Positions 18,062 to 27,513 of a DNA stretch of 64,000 nucleotides are shown piece by piece. Source of the DNA: Alteromonadaceae bacterium (lineage in GTDB: Bacteria; Pseudomonadota; Gammaproteobacteria; Enterobacterales; Alteromonadaceae). Each line of letters starts with the position of its first letter. Position 1 is the stretch's first letter. The notes below the pieces were generated by a model. It made no database searches and had not been told where the DNA came from. It worked only from the letters and a program-made list of their open reading frames with translations. The DNA lies in assembly GCA_013373625.1 (NCBI GenBank), contig JABXHM010000014.1:62001-126000 (forward strand), in the 5' to 3' direction. A program made the translations under genes and the position numbers.

Positions 18062-20311
18062 TCACTCTCTAACGCTATCAGACGCTTCCTGTGATATTGA
18101 GGCAGACAACGCATCAATGAGCTGCTCAAAACGAATAGGCTTTGCTACATAGTCAGTCATGCCGGCCGCTAAACAATTTTCTTTGTCGCCCTGCATGGCA
18201 TTAGCGGTTAACGCTATTACAGGGGTGTGTTTGTTTTTCTCGCCAGCCTCACCACTGCGCAGTCGCCGGGTTGCTTCAAGACCGTCCATTACCGGCATTT
18301 GGCAGTCCATGAGAATGGCATCAAACCGGAAAGCTACCTGGCTAATAATGTCCAGAGCCTGCTGACCGTTTTCGGCCACTAAAAAGCGGATATCAAATTG
18401 GTTCAAAATCGCTTTAACCACTTCCTGATTTATTTCGTTGTCTTCAACTAATAATACTCGGCAGTTATTTAAGTGACGATGTTGAGTATCACTTGGCGGC
18501 TCCGATGTATTTATTGAGTTGCTCTCGTCACATGCTCCGACTTTATCAACCTGCTGCTCTCTGCCCGCTACAACAGGAATTTTTGCGCAGAATTCACTGC
18601 CAATACCTAGTTGACTTTTTGCGCTCAGACTGCCCCCTAAGAGGTGGCAAAGCCGGTGAGTAATTGCTAGTCCTAATCCGGTACCACCATATTCCCTGGT
18701 AGTAGATGAATCACTCTGAGTAAAAGGGGAAAACAGGTGCTCAAGCTTCTCCTCAGCAATGCCTATGCCGGTGTCGTTGACGTTGCACTGCAACCAAACT
18801 GTGTCACCATCAATAAAGCTGCCTACCTTTACCGTAACCCGTCCCTCTGAGGTAAACTTAATAGCGTTACTCACAAGGTTTAATAATATTTGACGAATAC
18901 GATACGGATCGCTTTGGATATTACCATGCACTAATTGCTCGTAATTTAACGAAAGTGAGAGTCGCTTTTCCTGCGCAAGCGGATTAAATAAGGTAACAAT
19001 CTCATTTAACACGTCCGGCAGATTAAAATTGATATGTTCGACTTGTAGCTTGCCTGCTTCGATCTTCGAAAAATCAAGGATTTCATTAATAATATGCAAC
19101 AAATTATCGGCGCTGGTGCTGGCGGAGCCGAGGTAATTTTGTTGTGTGCTATTTAAAGAGGTTTGCCGCAGCAAATTAAGCATACCAATAACGCCATTCA
19201 TTGGGGTGCGAATTTCGTGGCTCATATTAGCTAAAAAATCGCTTTTGGCTGCTGATGCTTGCTGCGCCGTTTGAGTAGCATTTTCTAATTCTGTTTGTTT
19301 TTGTTGAATAAGGTTAGAGAGCGAATTGGAAACAAACAATGCAAGGCTGACAAATATCCCTAGTGCGAGAAGTGTAATGAGACCAATCCAGGTGGTAAGC
19401 GAAGCAGCAGCTTCATGCACAGCGCTCATGGGCAGCAAACCCACAAAAGTCCAGTTGAGATCGCTTGAATAGTATCGGTACTGAATATACCCCTGTTGAT
19501 CAATTTGCAGCTTTTGTTTGTGTTGTTGAAATGAGCTTGTCTGGGGTTGTGCCAGATAGGCATGCAAATCAGAAGGATACCTGTCTGCTACCGGATGAAA
19601 GCGATTTTCAGGATGTTTTAAGTCAACGAGCACATTCCCACTACTTTCTATAATGAGCAGATTACCCTGCTGCCCCCATTGGAGATCGCGTAACATCTCT
19701 GCTAATGCAGTAAGATCTAAATCGAGCCCAATCACACCCACTCTTTTGCCATTTGGATCAGAGAGTTGTTGAACAGTGGATATTACTGCCTTATTGGCGA
19801 CTTGCCAGAAGTACGCGTGGGTGCGCACTGTTCTGTCAGTTGCCTGACTGGCAGCGAGATACCAGGGGCGTTTACGGGGATCATACTCAGCAGGGACTAG
19901 TTCCGGTGGGTATTGAATATAGCCCCCTTGTTCATCACCCAGATATGCATAAGCTAAATCAGACTTTGTTTCTTTGAGTAACTGAAAACGGGAAAACAAC
20001 TGCTGTGCAGCCGGACTATTAGCCGGCACATGAATTTGCGTAGCAGGTTTATCAATGTATCGGGGCAAAGTCCCAAGAGATTGCCTTACATAGGGTTCTT
20101 GTTGTAGCAAAAACAGATCATTTTCGACCTGGTCAAAGTGACTGATTAAATTGTTTTCTATTTGCAGTACTTCGCCCTGAAAAGTTCTGAACAAGCCTTG
20201 TATAGTGTAATTTTTAACCTGCTCCAGGCTCAGGAATGACACAGCTGCTACAGGCAGAACCACAGCTACAACAAATGCTGGCACGAGAAGTCGTTTGATA
20301 TTTAACGCCAT
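18062..20311 (-). CDS. Hybrid sensor histidine kinase/response regulator with dCache sensor
   Basis: A 749-residue inner-membrane protein. TM1 (about 9-29) leads to a periplasmic dCache-type sensor (about 33-300, with the signature YDPRKRPWYLAA at 143-154), then TM2 (about 306-328). The dimerisation/phosphoacceptor domain has His365 in the H-box (SHEIRTPMNG). The ATPase domain has N482, DTGIGI and GGTGLGL boxes, and the receiver domain has Asp669 and Lys724. No C-terminal HPt domain is present, so phosphate must pass to a separate HPt or act on the attached receiver only. No partner gene is adjacent, and the ligand is unknown. Confidence 0.9.
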   Translation of the reverse strand: MALNIKRLLVPAFVVAVVLPVAAVSFLSLEQVKNYTIQGLFRTFQGEVLQIENNLISHFDQVENDLFLLQQEPYVRQSLGTLPRYIDKPATQIHVPANSPAAQQLFSRFQLLKETKSDLAYAYLGDEQGGYIQYPPELVPAEYDPRKRPWYLAASQATDRTVRTHAYFWQVANKAVISTVQQLSDPNGKRVGVIGLDLDLTALAEMLRDLQWGQQGNLLIIESSGNVLVDLKHPENRFHPVADRYPSDLHAYLAQPQTSSFQQHKQKLQIDQQGYIQYRYYSSDLNWTFVGLLPMSAVHEAAASLTTWIGLITLLALGIFVSLALFVSNSLSNLIQQKQTELENATQTAQQASAAKSDFLANMSHEIRTPMNGVIGMLNLLRQTSLNSTQQNYLGSASTSADNLLHIINEILDFSKIEAGKLQVEHINFNLPDVLNEIVTLFNPLAQEKRLSLSLNYEQLVHGNIQSDPYRIRQILLNLVSNAIKFTSEGRVTVKVGSFIDGDTVWLQCNVNDTGIGIAEEKLEHLFSPFTQSDSSTTREYGGTGLGLAITHRLCHLLGGSLSAKSQLGIGSEFCAKIPVVAGREQQVDKVGACDESNSINTSEPPSDTQHRHLNNCRVLLVEDNEINQEVVKAILNQFDIRFLVAENGQQALDIISQVAFRFDAILMDCQMPVMDGLEATRRLRSGEAGEKNKHTPVIALTANAMQGDKENCLAAGMTDYVAKPIRFEQLIDALSASISQEASDSVRE

Positions 20312-20672
20312 GGTATCGAGTTAGTCTCCCACTGAATAATCGAGTCAACTGCGTTTAAGAGTGTCACTCAGATTGGCTTAACACCACTATAGCGTTAATC
20401 GTTAAAGGGCGCACGTTTACTGAGGTAGTCCAGGGTACGTGAATAAGACTAGTAACATTTCAGGGCGTTTTTACGGCGGCGGAAACGACAAATTTAGCGC
20501 TGAATATGATTACTAAGGAGGCTCATTTCTGATTGATGAGGGGCTAAAGAGAAGGTGACATATAGAATATAATATGTATGTCGCGCTGAGCGCGTTATTG
20601 GTAGTAGTGGATGACTGTTTTAATATACAGTATTATAGTCGGTATCCGAGGTCACATGCTGATAATCACGCT
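20312..20672. other. Intergenic region between the sensor kinase and dinB
   Basis: About 360 bases between divergent genes. It contains the SOS promoter of dinB near its right end. I see no further gene; the in-frame extension upstream of dinB is not protein-like and contains the operator. Confidence 0.6.
20611..20639 (+). promoter_or_regulatory. SOS promoter with LexA box for dinB
   Basis: CTGTTTTAATATACAG (20615-20630) fits the LexA consensus CTGT-N8-ACAG exactly. It lies between a -35-like ATGACT (20611-20616) and a -10-like TATAGT (20634-20639) spaced by 17 bases. Bound LexA would block polymerase; transcription would start about 27 bases before the dinB ATG. Confidence 0.85.
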
Positions 20673-21755
20673 ATGCGAAAAATAATTCACGTCGATATGG
20701 ATTGCTTTTATGCCGCTGTAGAAATGCGTGATAACCCCAGTTTGCGCAACATACCTATTGCAGTGGGAGGCAGCGCTGACAGACGCGGCGTTATTGCAAC
20801 ATGCAATTATGCTGCGCGTCGTTTTGGCGTGCGCTCGGCAATGGCGACGGCCTACGCACTAAAACTTTGTCCTGATTTGAAATTAGTTAAAGGTCGTATG
20901 GCCTTGTATCAGCAAGAGTCAAATAAGTTACGTGCTATTTTTGCCGATTATACGGATCTGATTGAACCCTTGTCGCTTGATGAAGCGTTTCTGGATGTCA
21001 CGCAGTCTGACTTGTATCAGGGCAGTGCAACGCGAATCGCTGAGGAAATACGATACCGTATCGCTAATGAGCTAAATCTGACGGCATCAGCAGGTGTTGC
21101 GCCGTGTAAATTTGTTGCAAAGGTCGCCAGTGATGAGAATAAGCCAAACGGTTTATGTGTTATCACCCCTGACAAACTTGATGAATTTGTCAGGCAGTTG
21201 CCGCTTAAGAAAATTCCCGGGGTGGGTGCTGTGACAGTACAAAAGTTGCAGCAACTTGGCCTGCAGACTTGTGATGATGTCAGGCGCTACCCGCAAACAG
21301 AGCTGCAAAAGCGGTTTGGTAAATTTGGTCAGGTATTGTGGGATCGGGCACATGGTATCGACGAACGTCCGGTGCAAATTAACCGGGTCAGAAAGTCAGT
21401 GGGTGTAGAGCGCACATTGAGCGATGACATTCACAGCGTTGAAGAATGCGAGGATGTCATTGAAGTGCTCTATGCCAAGCTCAATGAACGCTTAATCGCA
21501 CATCAGCAAAAGCATAATGGCGGTCGGCCACCCAATATTCGCACTTTGGGGGTTAAACTTAAGTTTAGCGACTTTCAGCTTACGACAGTGGAGCACCGGT
21601 ATCCGAGCGTGCACCGCAGTGCGTTTATACCTTTACTCAAGGAAGCTTACTTGCGGGCTAATGGTCGCGGTGTGAGACTGGTTGGTGTACATGTAGGCCT
21701 GGCTGATAAAGAAGAGCACCTTCAATTAGATTTACCGCTGGTAATGAATAACTAG
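20673..21755 (+). CDS. dinB: DNA polymerase IV
   Basis: A 360-residue Y-family translesion polymerase (E. coli DinB has 351). The N-terminus MRKIIHVDMDCFYAAVE carries the first catalytic aspartate (Asp8), and SLDEAFLDVT carries the DE pair near residue 104. The steric-gate Phe is in DCFYAAVE; the thumb helix-hairpin-helix IPGVGAVT and the little-finger domain follow. The open frame reaches 33 codons further upstream, but that stretch contains the LexA box and promoter, which fixes this start. No good Shine-Dalgarno is seen. The gene stands alone. Confidence 0.95.
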   Translation: MRKIIHVDMDCFYAAVEMRDNPSLRNIPIAVGGSADRRGVIATCNYAARRFGVRSAMATAYALKLCPDLKLVKGRMALYQQESNKLRAIFADYTDLIEPLSLDEAFLDVTQSDLYQGSATRIAEEIRYRIANELNLTASAGVAPCKFVAKVASDENKPNGLCVITPDKLDEFVRQLPLKKIPGVGAVTVQKLQQLGLQTCDDVRRYPQTELQKRFGKFGQVLWDRAHGIDERPVQINRVRKSVGVERTLSDDIHSVEECEDVIEVLYAKLNERLIAHQQKHNGGRPPNIRTLGVKLKFSDFQLTTVEHRYPSVHRSAFIPLLKEAYLRANGRGVRLVGVHVGLADKEEHLQLDLPLVMNN

Positions 21756-21898
21756 CGCTGTGCAGGCGTTGACGAGCAAGTAAACACTGCATAGATTAAC
21801 AATCACTCTGGCATATTCCATGATTGCACCAATCAGTTAGCGCCCGGATAAAAGTTAGGCTACGCTAACAAACTAACCGTTGAATAAGGAAGTACGAA

Positions 21899-22126
21899 AT
21901 GATTACCCCGGGAGTTTATCAACACTACAAAGGTAATAATTACGAAGTTATCGGCGTTGCCACGCATTCTGAGGATGAAACCTCATTGGTGGTCTACCGG
22001 CCACTCTATGGTGACAGGGGGTTGTGGGTCAGGCCACTCACAATGTTCACAGAAGAAGTCAAAGTGAATGGGCGAAGTGTTGCCCGGTTTCGCTACTTAG
22101 GAGACAAAACCTCGCAGACCGTTTAA
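21899..22126 (+). CDS. DUF1653 domain small protein
   Basis: A 75-residue cytoplasmic protein with the DUF1653 pattern: an initial PGVYQHYKGNNYEVIGVA strand pair, VVYRPLYGD, LWVRPLTMF, and a terminal RFRYLG. The family is widespread, small and beta-rich, and its function is unknown. AATAAGGAAG precedes the ATG. It lies between dinB and an exported hydrolase without operon signs. Confidence 0.85.
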   Translation: MITPGVYQHYKGNNYEVIGVATHSEDETSLVVYRPLYGDRGLWVRPLTMFTEEVKVNGRSVARFRYLGDKTSQTV

Positions 22127-22228
22127 GCCGTTAAGTGGCGACTTTCAACGTGAGTGAACTATTTTTGGCTCTCTATGCTATAAAGTTGAATCAGTCACGC
22201 AACCGGTAATGTAACAAGGACACATCTT

Positions 22229-23086
22229 ATGAAATCAGAACTTTGGAATGTCATGGCTGCAAGCCTGATGTTGGTTTCCAGCATTAGTGCCGCTCAGGAT
22301 CGATTTGCAGACGTTGAAATTAGCGTTACGCCACTGTCTGGCAGTGCTTACATGTTACAGGGAGCGGGTGGCAACATCGGTGTTTCAGCCGGTGAGGATG
22401 GCGTGTTGATTATCGATGATCAATTTGCCCCACTGGCGCCAAAAATTAGCGCCGCGCTGGGTAAATTATCCAGTGACTCACCGAGTTATGTCATTAACAC
22501 GCATTATCATGGCGATCATACAGGCAGTAATGCTTTTTTCCATGAACACAAAGGTGCGACCATTTTTGCACATGAAAATGTGCGTGTGCGCCTGGCCAAC
22601 GACGATAAAGTAAGCCCTGCTGCGCTACCTGTAGTGACCTATGCGCAGGGTATAAAAATTCATTTTAATAATGAAACCTTACATGTCTTTCATTTACCTA
22701 CCGGTCATACCGATGGTGACAGCGTAGTCTGGTTTGAAGAGGCCAACGTTTTACACAGCGGTGATTTGTTTTTCAACGAACGTTTTCCTTATATTGACCT
22801 GGCTTCAGGCGGCAGCGTTGAGGGATATATCGCGTCGGTAGAAAAGATTTTGACAAAAATTGATGCTGACACACAGATTATTCCAGGGCACGGCCCGCTG
22901 GCGACCAAAGCAGACTATGAAAGCTTTCTGGCGATGATAAAAGCCACTAAAAAGTATGTGGATGGGCAAAAGACCGCTGGCATGTCAGTGGATGAAGTCG
23001 TTGAGCAGGGATTGCCGGAAGAATGGGCTCAGTGGAGCTGGAATTTTATTACTGAAGAACGTTGGATCAAAACCTTGTATGAATGA
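22229..23086 (+). CDS. Exported metallo-beta-lactamase-fold hydrolase
   Basis: A 285-residue protein with a signal peptide (residues 1-22, cleaved near SAAQ) and an MBL fold. The zinc ligands are H92, H94, D96 and H97 (HYHGDH), H160 (TGHTDGDS), D179 and H221 (IPGHG), a full dinuclear set. Such periplasmic MBL proteins include class B-like and quinoprotein-relay/SoxH-like hydrolases. The specific substrate cannot be read from sequence, and there is no reason to call it a beta-lactamase. It converges on ppnP with a shared hairpin between. Confidence 0.85.
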   Translation: MKSELWNVMAASLMLVSSISAAQDRFADVEISVTPLSGSAYMLQGAGGNIGVSAGEDGVLIIDDQFAPLAPKISAALGKLSSDSPSYVINTHYHGDHTGSNAFFHEHKGATIFAHENVRVRLANDDKVSPAALPVVTYAQGIKIHFNNETLHVFHLPTGHTDGDSVVWFEEANVLHSGDLFFNERFPYIDLASGGSVEGYIASVEKILTKIDADTQIIPGHGPLATKADYESFLAMIKATKKYVDGQKTAGMSVDEVVEQGLPEEWAQWSWNFITEERWIKTLYE

Positions 23087-23093
23087 TCAACAA

Positions 23094-23120
23094 GCAGCGA
23101 GGCTAATTACACCTCGCTGC
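23094..23120. terminator. Shared hairpin between convergent hydrolase and ppnP
   Basis: GCAGCGAGG/CCTCGCTGC, a 9-bp perfect stem with a 9-base loop. The T content after it is weak on both strands. Confidence 0.55.
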
Positions 23121-23140
23121 CTTATGCTTAAGATAATGTT

Positions 23141-23425
23141 TTAGCTGTAAAAACAAAGATAAGCAGTTGTCGAGGTTACTTTAACATCGAAAGACTGATT
23201 AGCCGCGACATTAAATTCAGTGCCGGTTTTAAAAGATACGTACTCTGCAGCACCGGGCAGCTTAACAATCAACTCACCTTCAACTACCTTCATTACTTCA
23301 TCTTTACTGGTATCGAACACATACTCACCAGGTAACATCACGCCAGAGGTAACCGGGCCGTTGGCCGACTCAAAGGCTATAGATTTTACTTTATCGTCGA
23401 AGTAGCTGTTTACACTTAAAGACAT
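23141..23425 (-). CDS. ppnP: Pyrimidine/purine nucleoside phosphorylase PpnP
   Basis: A 94-residue cupin-fold protein matching E. coli PpnP (YaiE) in length and motifs: NSYFDDKVKSIAF, GVMLPGEYVFDT, EVMKVVEGEL and a final TAYLCFYS. PpnP phosphorolyses several nucleosides to base plus ribose-1-phosphate. GGAAAAAAG precedes the start codon. It is monocistronic. Confidence 0.92.
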   Translation of the reverse strand: MSLSVNSYFDDKVKSIAFESANGPVTSGVMLPGEYVFDTSKDEVMKVVEGELIVKLPGAAEYVSFKTGTEFNVAANQSFDVKVTSTTAYLCFYS

Positions 23426-23589
23426 CTTTTTTCCTGTTCGCTAAAAATCAGTTGCCATTATACATCAATTGCCAGTGACTCACATGTGAAGTCGGGTGGC
23501 TAGCCGGGTATGCACCGAAACATTAGAAGCATCAACTTGCTGTGACAAGGCCCAGGCCTCCAGGTACCCTATCACAGCAATGGTGGCTG

Positions 23590-25272
23590 TTATTGTTGTG
23601 CTGCTGTGTTTGCATCGAACACTTTGTTGCCTGCCAGCCATGTCTGAATGACCCGGGTTTTCCAGATATCCTGAGGTGGGATGCTGAAAATATCCTGATC
23701 GACCAGAATAAAGTCAGCCCATTTACCCGGCGTTAGACCGCCCAGGCTATCTTCCATGTGCGCGGCATAGGCCGCATCCAGAGTAAACCCCTTAAACGCA
23801 TGTTCTACACTGAGCGCCTGCTCAGGATACCAACCTGATACGGGCTGGTTGTCGCGGTCCTGCCGTGTCACTGCAGCGTGTAAACCGTAAAACGGGTTGG
23901 CCAGTTCCACCGGAAAATCAGACCCTAAGGGTAGTGGAATACCGCTATCGATTAACGTTTTCCATGCGTAAGCGCCTTCCATTCGGGCTTTGCCAATACG
24001 ATCCTCGGCCATATTTTTATCGCTGGTAGCATGGGTGGGTTGCATTGAAGGCAACACCTTTAGTTCGGCAAATCGAGATAAGTCGTCAACCGCAATCACC
24101 TGTGCATGCTCAATTCGGTTGCGCAGAGCTTGTCCACCTACCGACTTAAATGTGCGCTCAAACTCATTAAGAACCATCTGGTTGGCGCGGTCGCCAATGG
24201 CATGAAAATTCAACTGAAAACCGCTCCCCAGCACTTGCTGGAAAATCCCCGGGAAATCTTCAGGTTGCGTGAGCAGCAGACCATGCTGGTGAGGCGCGTC
24301 GCTGTAGGGTTTGAGTAGGGCTGCGCCGCGGCTACCCAAAGCACCGTCACCGTATGCCTTGACGCTACGAATATACAAAAAGTCGTCGTTGCTGCGAATA
24401 ATGCCGGTATCGAGCATGTCCGTCAAAGTAGGGTCAGTTGCGCTAAGCATGGCATAAATGCGTACTGGTAAGGTTTGCTCTGCAGCGCGGGCAAGGTAAA
24501 AGTCGTAAACGTGGTGGCCAATACCAGCATCATGCATGGCGGTAATACCAACTGAGAGTAAGTGTTCACCTGCTGCATTGAGTTGTGCCTGGTATAATTT
24601 GCTGCTTTGTTTTGGCATCACAGCACCGACCAGATCCATGGCGCGGTCAATCAACACCCCGGTAGGGTTGCCGTCGGCGTCGCGAATGATTTTGCCACCG
24701 GTTGGGTCCGGTGTGTCAGCGGTGATGCCTGCCATGTTCAGCGCTTTGCTGTTAACCCACGCGGCATGCCCATCGACCCGGCTTAGCCACACAGGTTTGT
24801 TGCTGATAACCTCATCAAGCACCGCAGCGCTGGGGAATGAGCGATCACTCCACAGTTCCTGGTTCCAGCCGCGCCCCTTTATCCAGTCCTGATCGGCATG
24901 CCCCATCGCATACTGGGCCACCCATTGGGCGGCTTCCTGCATAGTGCTGGAGTCGCGTAAGTCTACCTCCAGCAGGTTACCGCCGAGACCGAGTAAGTGA
25001 CCGTGAGCATCAATGAGTCCGGGGAGTAATACTTTATTGTGGCCATCAACACGCGTCGTATCTCCGGGTACCGAGTCAGGATCCAATCTAACCACTTTGC
25101 CGTTATCGATGAGCATTTGTTTAAAAGATAACAGCTGCCCCTGATTATTGAGCGTATAACCTTTTACGTTGGTGATTAGGGTCGCAGCATTGGCAACACA
25201 GTGTAAAGACAACGTGAGTACCAATACCGGGAGTAACGAGTTAATTTTTTTGTGATGGTTGTTTCGGATCAT
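23590..25272 (-). CDS. Exported amidohydrolase, YtcJ/AepA-like (amidohydrolase 3 family)
   Basis: About 560 residues with a signal peptide ending near VANAA. The metal-binding HxH motif is in LIDAHGHLLG; later metal/catalytic positions are in NFHAIGDRANQ and RIEHAQV, and LGSDFPVE carries the terminal Asp. Members hydrolyse N-acyl or cyclic amide bonds; the substrate here is unknown. The first in-frame codon is a TTG inside the end of the dehydratase gene; I prefer the ATG 4 bases after that gene's stop. The tight spacing says the two genes are co-transcribed. Confidence 0.85.
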   Translation of the reverse strand: MIRNNHHKKINSLLPVLVLTLSLHCVANAATLITNVKGYTLNNQGQLLSFKQMLIDNGKVVRLDPDSVPGDTTRVDGHNKVLLPGLIDAHGHLLGLGGNLLEVDLRDSSTMQEAAQWVAQYAMGHADQDWIKGRGWNQELWSDRSFPSAAVLDEVISNKPVWLSRVDGHAAWVNSKALNMAGITADTPDPTGGKIIRDADGNPTGVLIDRAMDLVGAVMPKQSSKLYQAQLNAAGEHLLSVGITAMHDAGIGHHVYDFYLARAAEQTLPVRIYAMLSATDPTLTDMLDTGIIRSNDDFLYIRSVKAYGDGALGSRGAALLKPYSDAPHQHGLLLTQPEDFPGIFQQVLGSGFQLNFHAIGDRANQMVLNEFERTFKSVGGQALRNRIEHAQVIAVDDLSRFAELKVLPSMQPTHATSDKNMAEDRIGKARMEGAYAWKTLIDSGIPLPLGSDFPVELANPFYGLHAAVTRQDRDNQPVSGWYPEQALSVEHAFKGFTLDAAYAAHMEDSLGGLTPGKWADFILVDQDIFSIPPQDIWKTRVIQTWLAGNKVFDANTAAQQ

Positions 25273-25276
25273 GATG

Positions 25277-26281
25277 TTAGCCAATTATTGGTGGTTGTAG
25301 TAAGTAATCGGTAGCCCAGATTTTTGCCATACTGGCCTGGCTGATATTGCCGCCAGACAACATAACCAGAGCGGTCTGGCCAGAAGGCGTGTTGGCGGCC
25401 CAGGCTGCTACAGCTGCCATTGTCATTGCGCTGGTGGGTTCAACATGCACTTTGAGTAAATGTTGTAGCCACTGAGTCCAGTAAGCAATTTGTTGTTCAT
25501 TGACTTCGTAAAAGTCATCCAGTTGTTGCAGCAATGGAAAAGTCACATCGCCGACAGCCGGCGTAGCGGCACCATCTGCCAGTGTGCTTACCGGTCCGTC
25601 AAGGGATTCAATGACGCCTGATTGCAGTGAGCGGGCAGCGTCGTTTGCCAGTAGAGGTTCCGCCCCTATAACTTTGGCATCAGGTGCTAATGCCCGGGTC
25701 GCCACAAGCGAACCGCTTAACAAACCACCGCCGCCGCACGGCGCAAAAACAGCGTCCACGCTATTAATATCCTGGAGTGCTTCAAGTGCTGCGGTGCCCT
25801 GGCCGGCAACAATTAACGGATGATTAAACGGGGGGATCCACACAACGCCTTCTTGTGCGGCAGCCTCCTTTACGGCTTCATCAGCTTCCGTGCGGGTGGC
25901 ATAGAGTCGCAATTCAGCACCGTAGTCCTCGGTTGCTGCTGCTTTTACCGCAGAAATTGAGTTGGCAGAAAATATGGTAACCGGAATATTGGCCTGCGCC
26001 GCAGCATATGCAACGGCCTGAGCGTGGTTGCCTGAACTGTTAGCAACGATATGGCGTGGAATATAGCCGTTTTCCTGGAGGCTGGCAATAAAGTTAAATG
26101 CTCCACGCAGCTTAAAGGCGCCGGTAGTTTGAAAACACTCGGCTTTAAATATAATACGTTGTCCCAGCCATTGGTTAAGGCGCGCAGACTCTAATAGGGG
26201 CGTGCGCGTTACTTTGCCATTCAATCGTTTAGCGGCTTGGTTTACGTCGTCAATGCTTACCGACGGGGGGTAGCTATCCAT
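25277..26281 (-). CDS. Serine/threonine dehydratase (PLP fold type II)
   Basis: A 334-residue cytoplasmic enzyme predicted to deaminate threonine or serine to the 2-oxoacid and ammonia. The PLP lysine is Lys57 in TTGAFKLRGA; SSGNHAQAVA binds the substrate carboxylate and CGGGGLLSG binds phosphate. It lacks the C-terminal ACT-like regulatory domain of biosynthetic IlvA, so it is a short catabolic or racemase-like type; serine racemase activity is possible. It is first in an operon with the exported amidohydrolase, which hints at amino-acid amide or peptide catabolism. Confidence 0.85.
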   Translation of the reverse strand: MDSYPPSVSIDDVNQAAKRLNGKVTRTPLLESARLNQWLGQRIIFKAECFQTTGAFKLRGAFNFIASLQENGYIPRHIVANSSGNHAQAVAYAAAQANIPVTIFSANSISAVKAAATEDYGAELRLYATRTEADEAVKEAAAQEGVVWIPPFNHPLIVAGQGTAALEALQDINSVDAVFAPCGGGGLLSGSLVATRALAPDAKVIGAEPLLANDAARSLQSGVIESLDGPVSTLADGAATPAVGDVTFPLLQQLDDFYEVNEQQIAYWTQWLQHLLKVHVEPTSAMTMAAVAAWAANTPSGQTALVMLSGGNISQASMAKIWATDYLLQPPIIG

Positions 26282-26461
26282 GCGGTTTCCTTCTTACTAC
26301 AAAACAATGATCTCAAATATTAGCTTACCACTTTGCACTGACGTGAAAATGGCAAATGCGGCAGATAGGGCAAATAAACCTTTTAATTTGCGTAGGAACA
26401 GCAGTGGTATAAATTTGTTTTAGTGCTATGGTGACAAAAGACCGATAACAAGGAGAATATT

Positions 26462-26833
26462 ATGGGATTACTTGATGCATTAATGGGCAATGCCAGCGAA
26501 GTGGACGTAACTGAAGTTCAAGAAGAGCTTTCACCTATTCTGGCAGATGATGAAAGGGTTGTAAGTGCTTACAAACTTATTCGTGATTTGATCGTTTTTA
26601 CCAGTAATCGGTTTATGTTTATCGATAAACAGGGTATGACCGGTCGTAAAGTTGAGTATCACTCAATACCCTACAAAGCGATTACTCAATTTAAAGTAGA
26701 AACAGCCGGCCATTTTGATCTTGATGCGGAGCTTAAAATCTTTATTTCGGGCCAGTCGGCACCCTTAGAGTTTGAGCTTAAAAGCGATACAGCAACAGCG
26801 GTACAAAAATCACTGGCCAACGCGATGTTTTAA
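26462..26833 (+). CDS. PH-domain protein (bacterial PH domain, DUF1696 type)
   Basis: A 123-residue soluble protein. Strands LIRDLIVFTSNRFMFID, VEYHSIPYKAITQFKVET and LKIFISGQSAPLEFELKS reproduce the bacterial pleckstrin-homology-like family known from B. subtilis YvbH and relatives; a C-terminal helix closes the fold. Function is unknown for the family. AAGGAGAA lies just before the ATG. Confidence 0.85.
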   Translation: MGLLDALMGNASEVDVTEVQEELSPILADDERVVSAYKLIRDLIVFTSNRFMFIDKQGMTGRKVEYHSIPYKAITQFKVETAGHFDLDAELKIFISGQSAPLEFELKSDTATAVQKSLANAMF

Positions 26834-27159
26834 GTCGCTAAACAGTCGCTTAATACTTTTACTTCAAAGCCAGGAAAAGTATTCCCTTAGGCTTACATAT
26901 CTCAATTCAGATACTGCGGGAGTATTAGTGACTGACTCCGGTGACGAATATATTGTATGCCCGGCTGACTCGCTGCTGGACGAGGCTGTTGTCGTGAGTA
27001 GTTGTTTTTGAGTGCATTTTTTATGCTGGTAAAAATAGTTCCCGCATTGAGCGTGTGTGTGAATATACCTGATTATCTGAACCCATATTCCCGGTGTTAT
27101 GAAGCCTGACTTACAATATCAGTATTGGATAACAGGTATCGTCAGTAGGAGGGTTTAGC
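26834..27159. other. Intergenic region with a doubtful micro-ORF
   Basis: A 326-base gap. A 27-codon ORF at 26928-27011 starts with GTG 5 bases after GGGAG and ends in VVVSSCF. Nothing in it is recognisable and it may be chance. No terminator with a T-run is evident here. Confidence 0.3.
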
Positions 27160-27381
27160 ATGGAATGTTCACGAGAAGATATGAAACTCATTATTATGGA
27201 CTTGCTTGATGCGGGTCAGTTTATTACTGATGAGTCAGCGTTGCAGTCGAGTGAGTGTAAAGTGTGCGGTGAAAAAGCGGCGCGGGTAGGTATGGATATT
27301 GTGCATCAGGAAGATTGCCCGGTAGGACGCGCCTGTGATGCATTAGGCTACGTGTTTAATGGTTTTGCCCGGGAGGCATGA
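27160..27381 (+). CDS. Hypothetical small protein with possible zinc-binding Cys/His cluster
   Basis: A 73-residue protein behind AGGAGGG. The N-terminal half is helical (MKLIIMDLLDAGQF). The second half has CKVCG, a His and DCPVGRAC, i.e. Cys-x2-Cys...His...Cys-x4-Cys spacing that could bind a metal. I do not recognise the family. It has no partner gene nearby. Confidence 0.6.
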   Translation: MECSREDMKLIIMDLLDAGQFITDESALQSSECKVCGEKAARVGMDIVHQEDCPVGRACDALGYVFNGFAREA

Positions 27382-27468
27382 ACTATAAACCAGAGTCGCA
27401 GGCTGGCTCGAAGTTTGAGGATAGTCTGCGCCAAATAATAAGCCGCCTCCGGACATTTCAGACATTAA

Positions 27469-27499
27469 AAGCGGCAAGCTGAATAACAGCCCGCCGCTT
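27469..27499 (-). terminator. Probable terminator after dipeptidyl peptidase
   Basis: AAGCGGC/GCCGCTT stem with a 17-base loop, followed on the minus strand by TTTTAAT. Weak. Confidence 0.4.
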
Positions 27500-27513
27500 A
27501 ATCCTTACGTCAG

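Noticed and set aside
20574..20672. Longer N-terminus for DinB
   Set aside because: The extension overlaps the LexA box and promoter and is absent from the family.
22229..23086. Calling the MBL-fold enzyme a class B beta-lactamase
   Set aside because: The metal ligands fit many MBL hydrolases, and nothing in sequence or context indicates a resistance role.
26772..27011. A 79-codon frame overlapping the end of the PH-domain gene
   Set aside because: Its first half is a shadow of the PH-domain gene; only the last 27 codons have a ribosome site, and nothing supports them as a protein.
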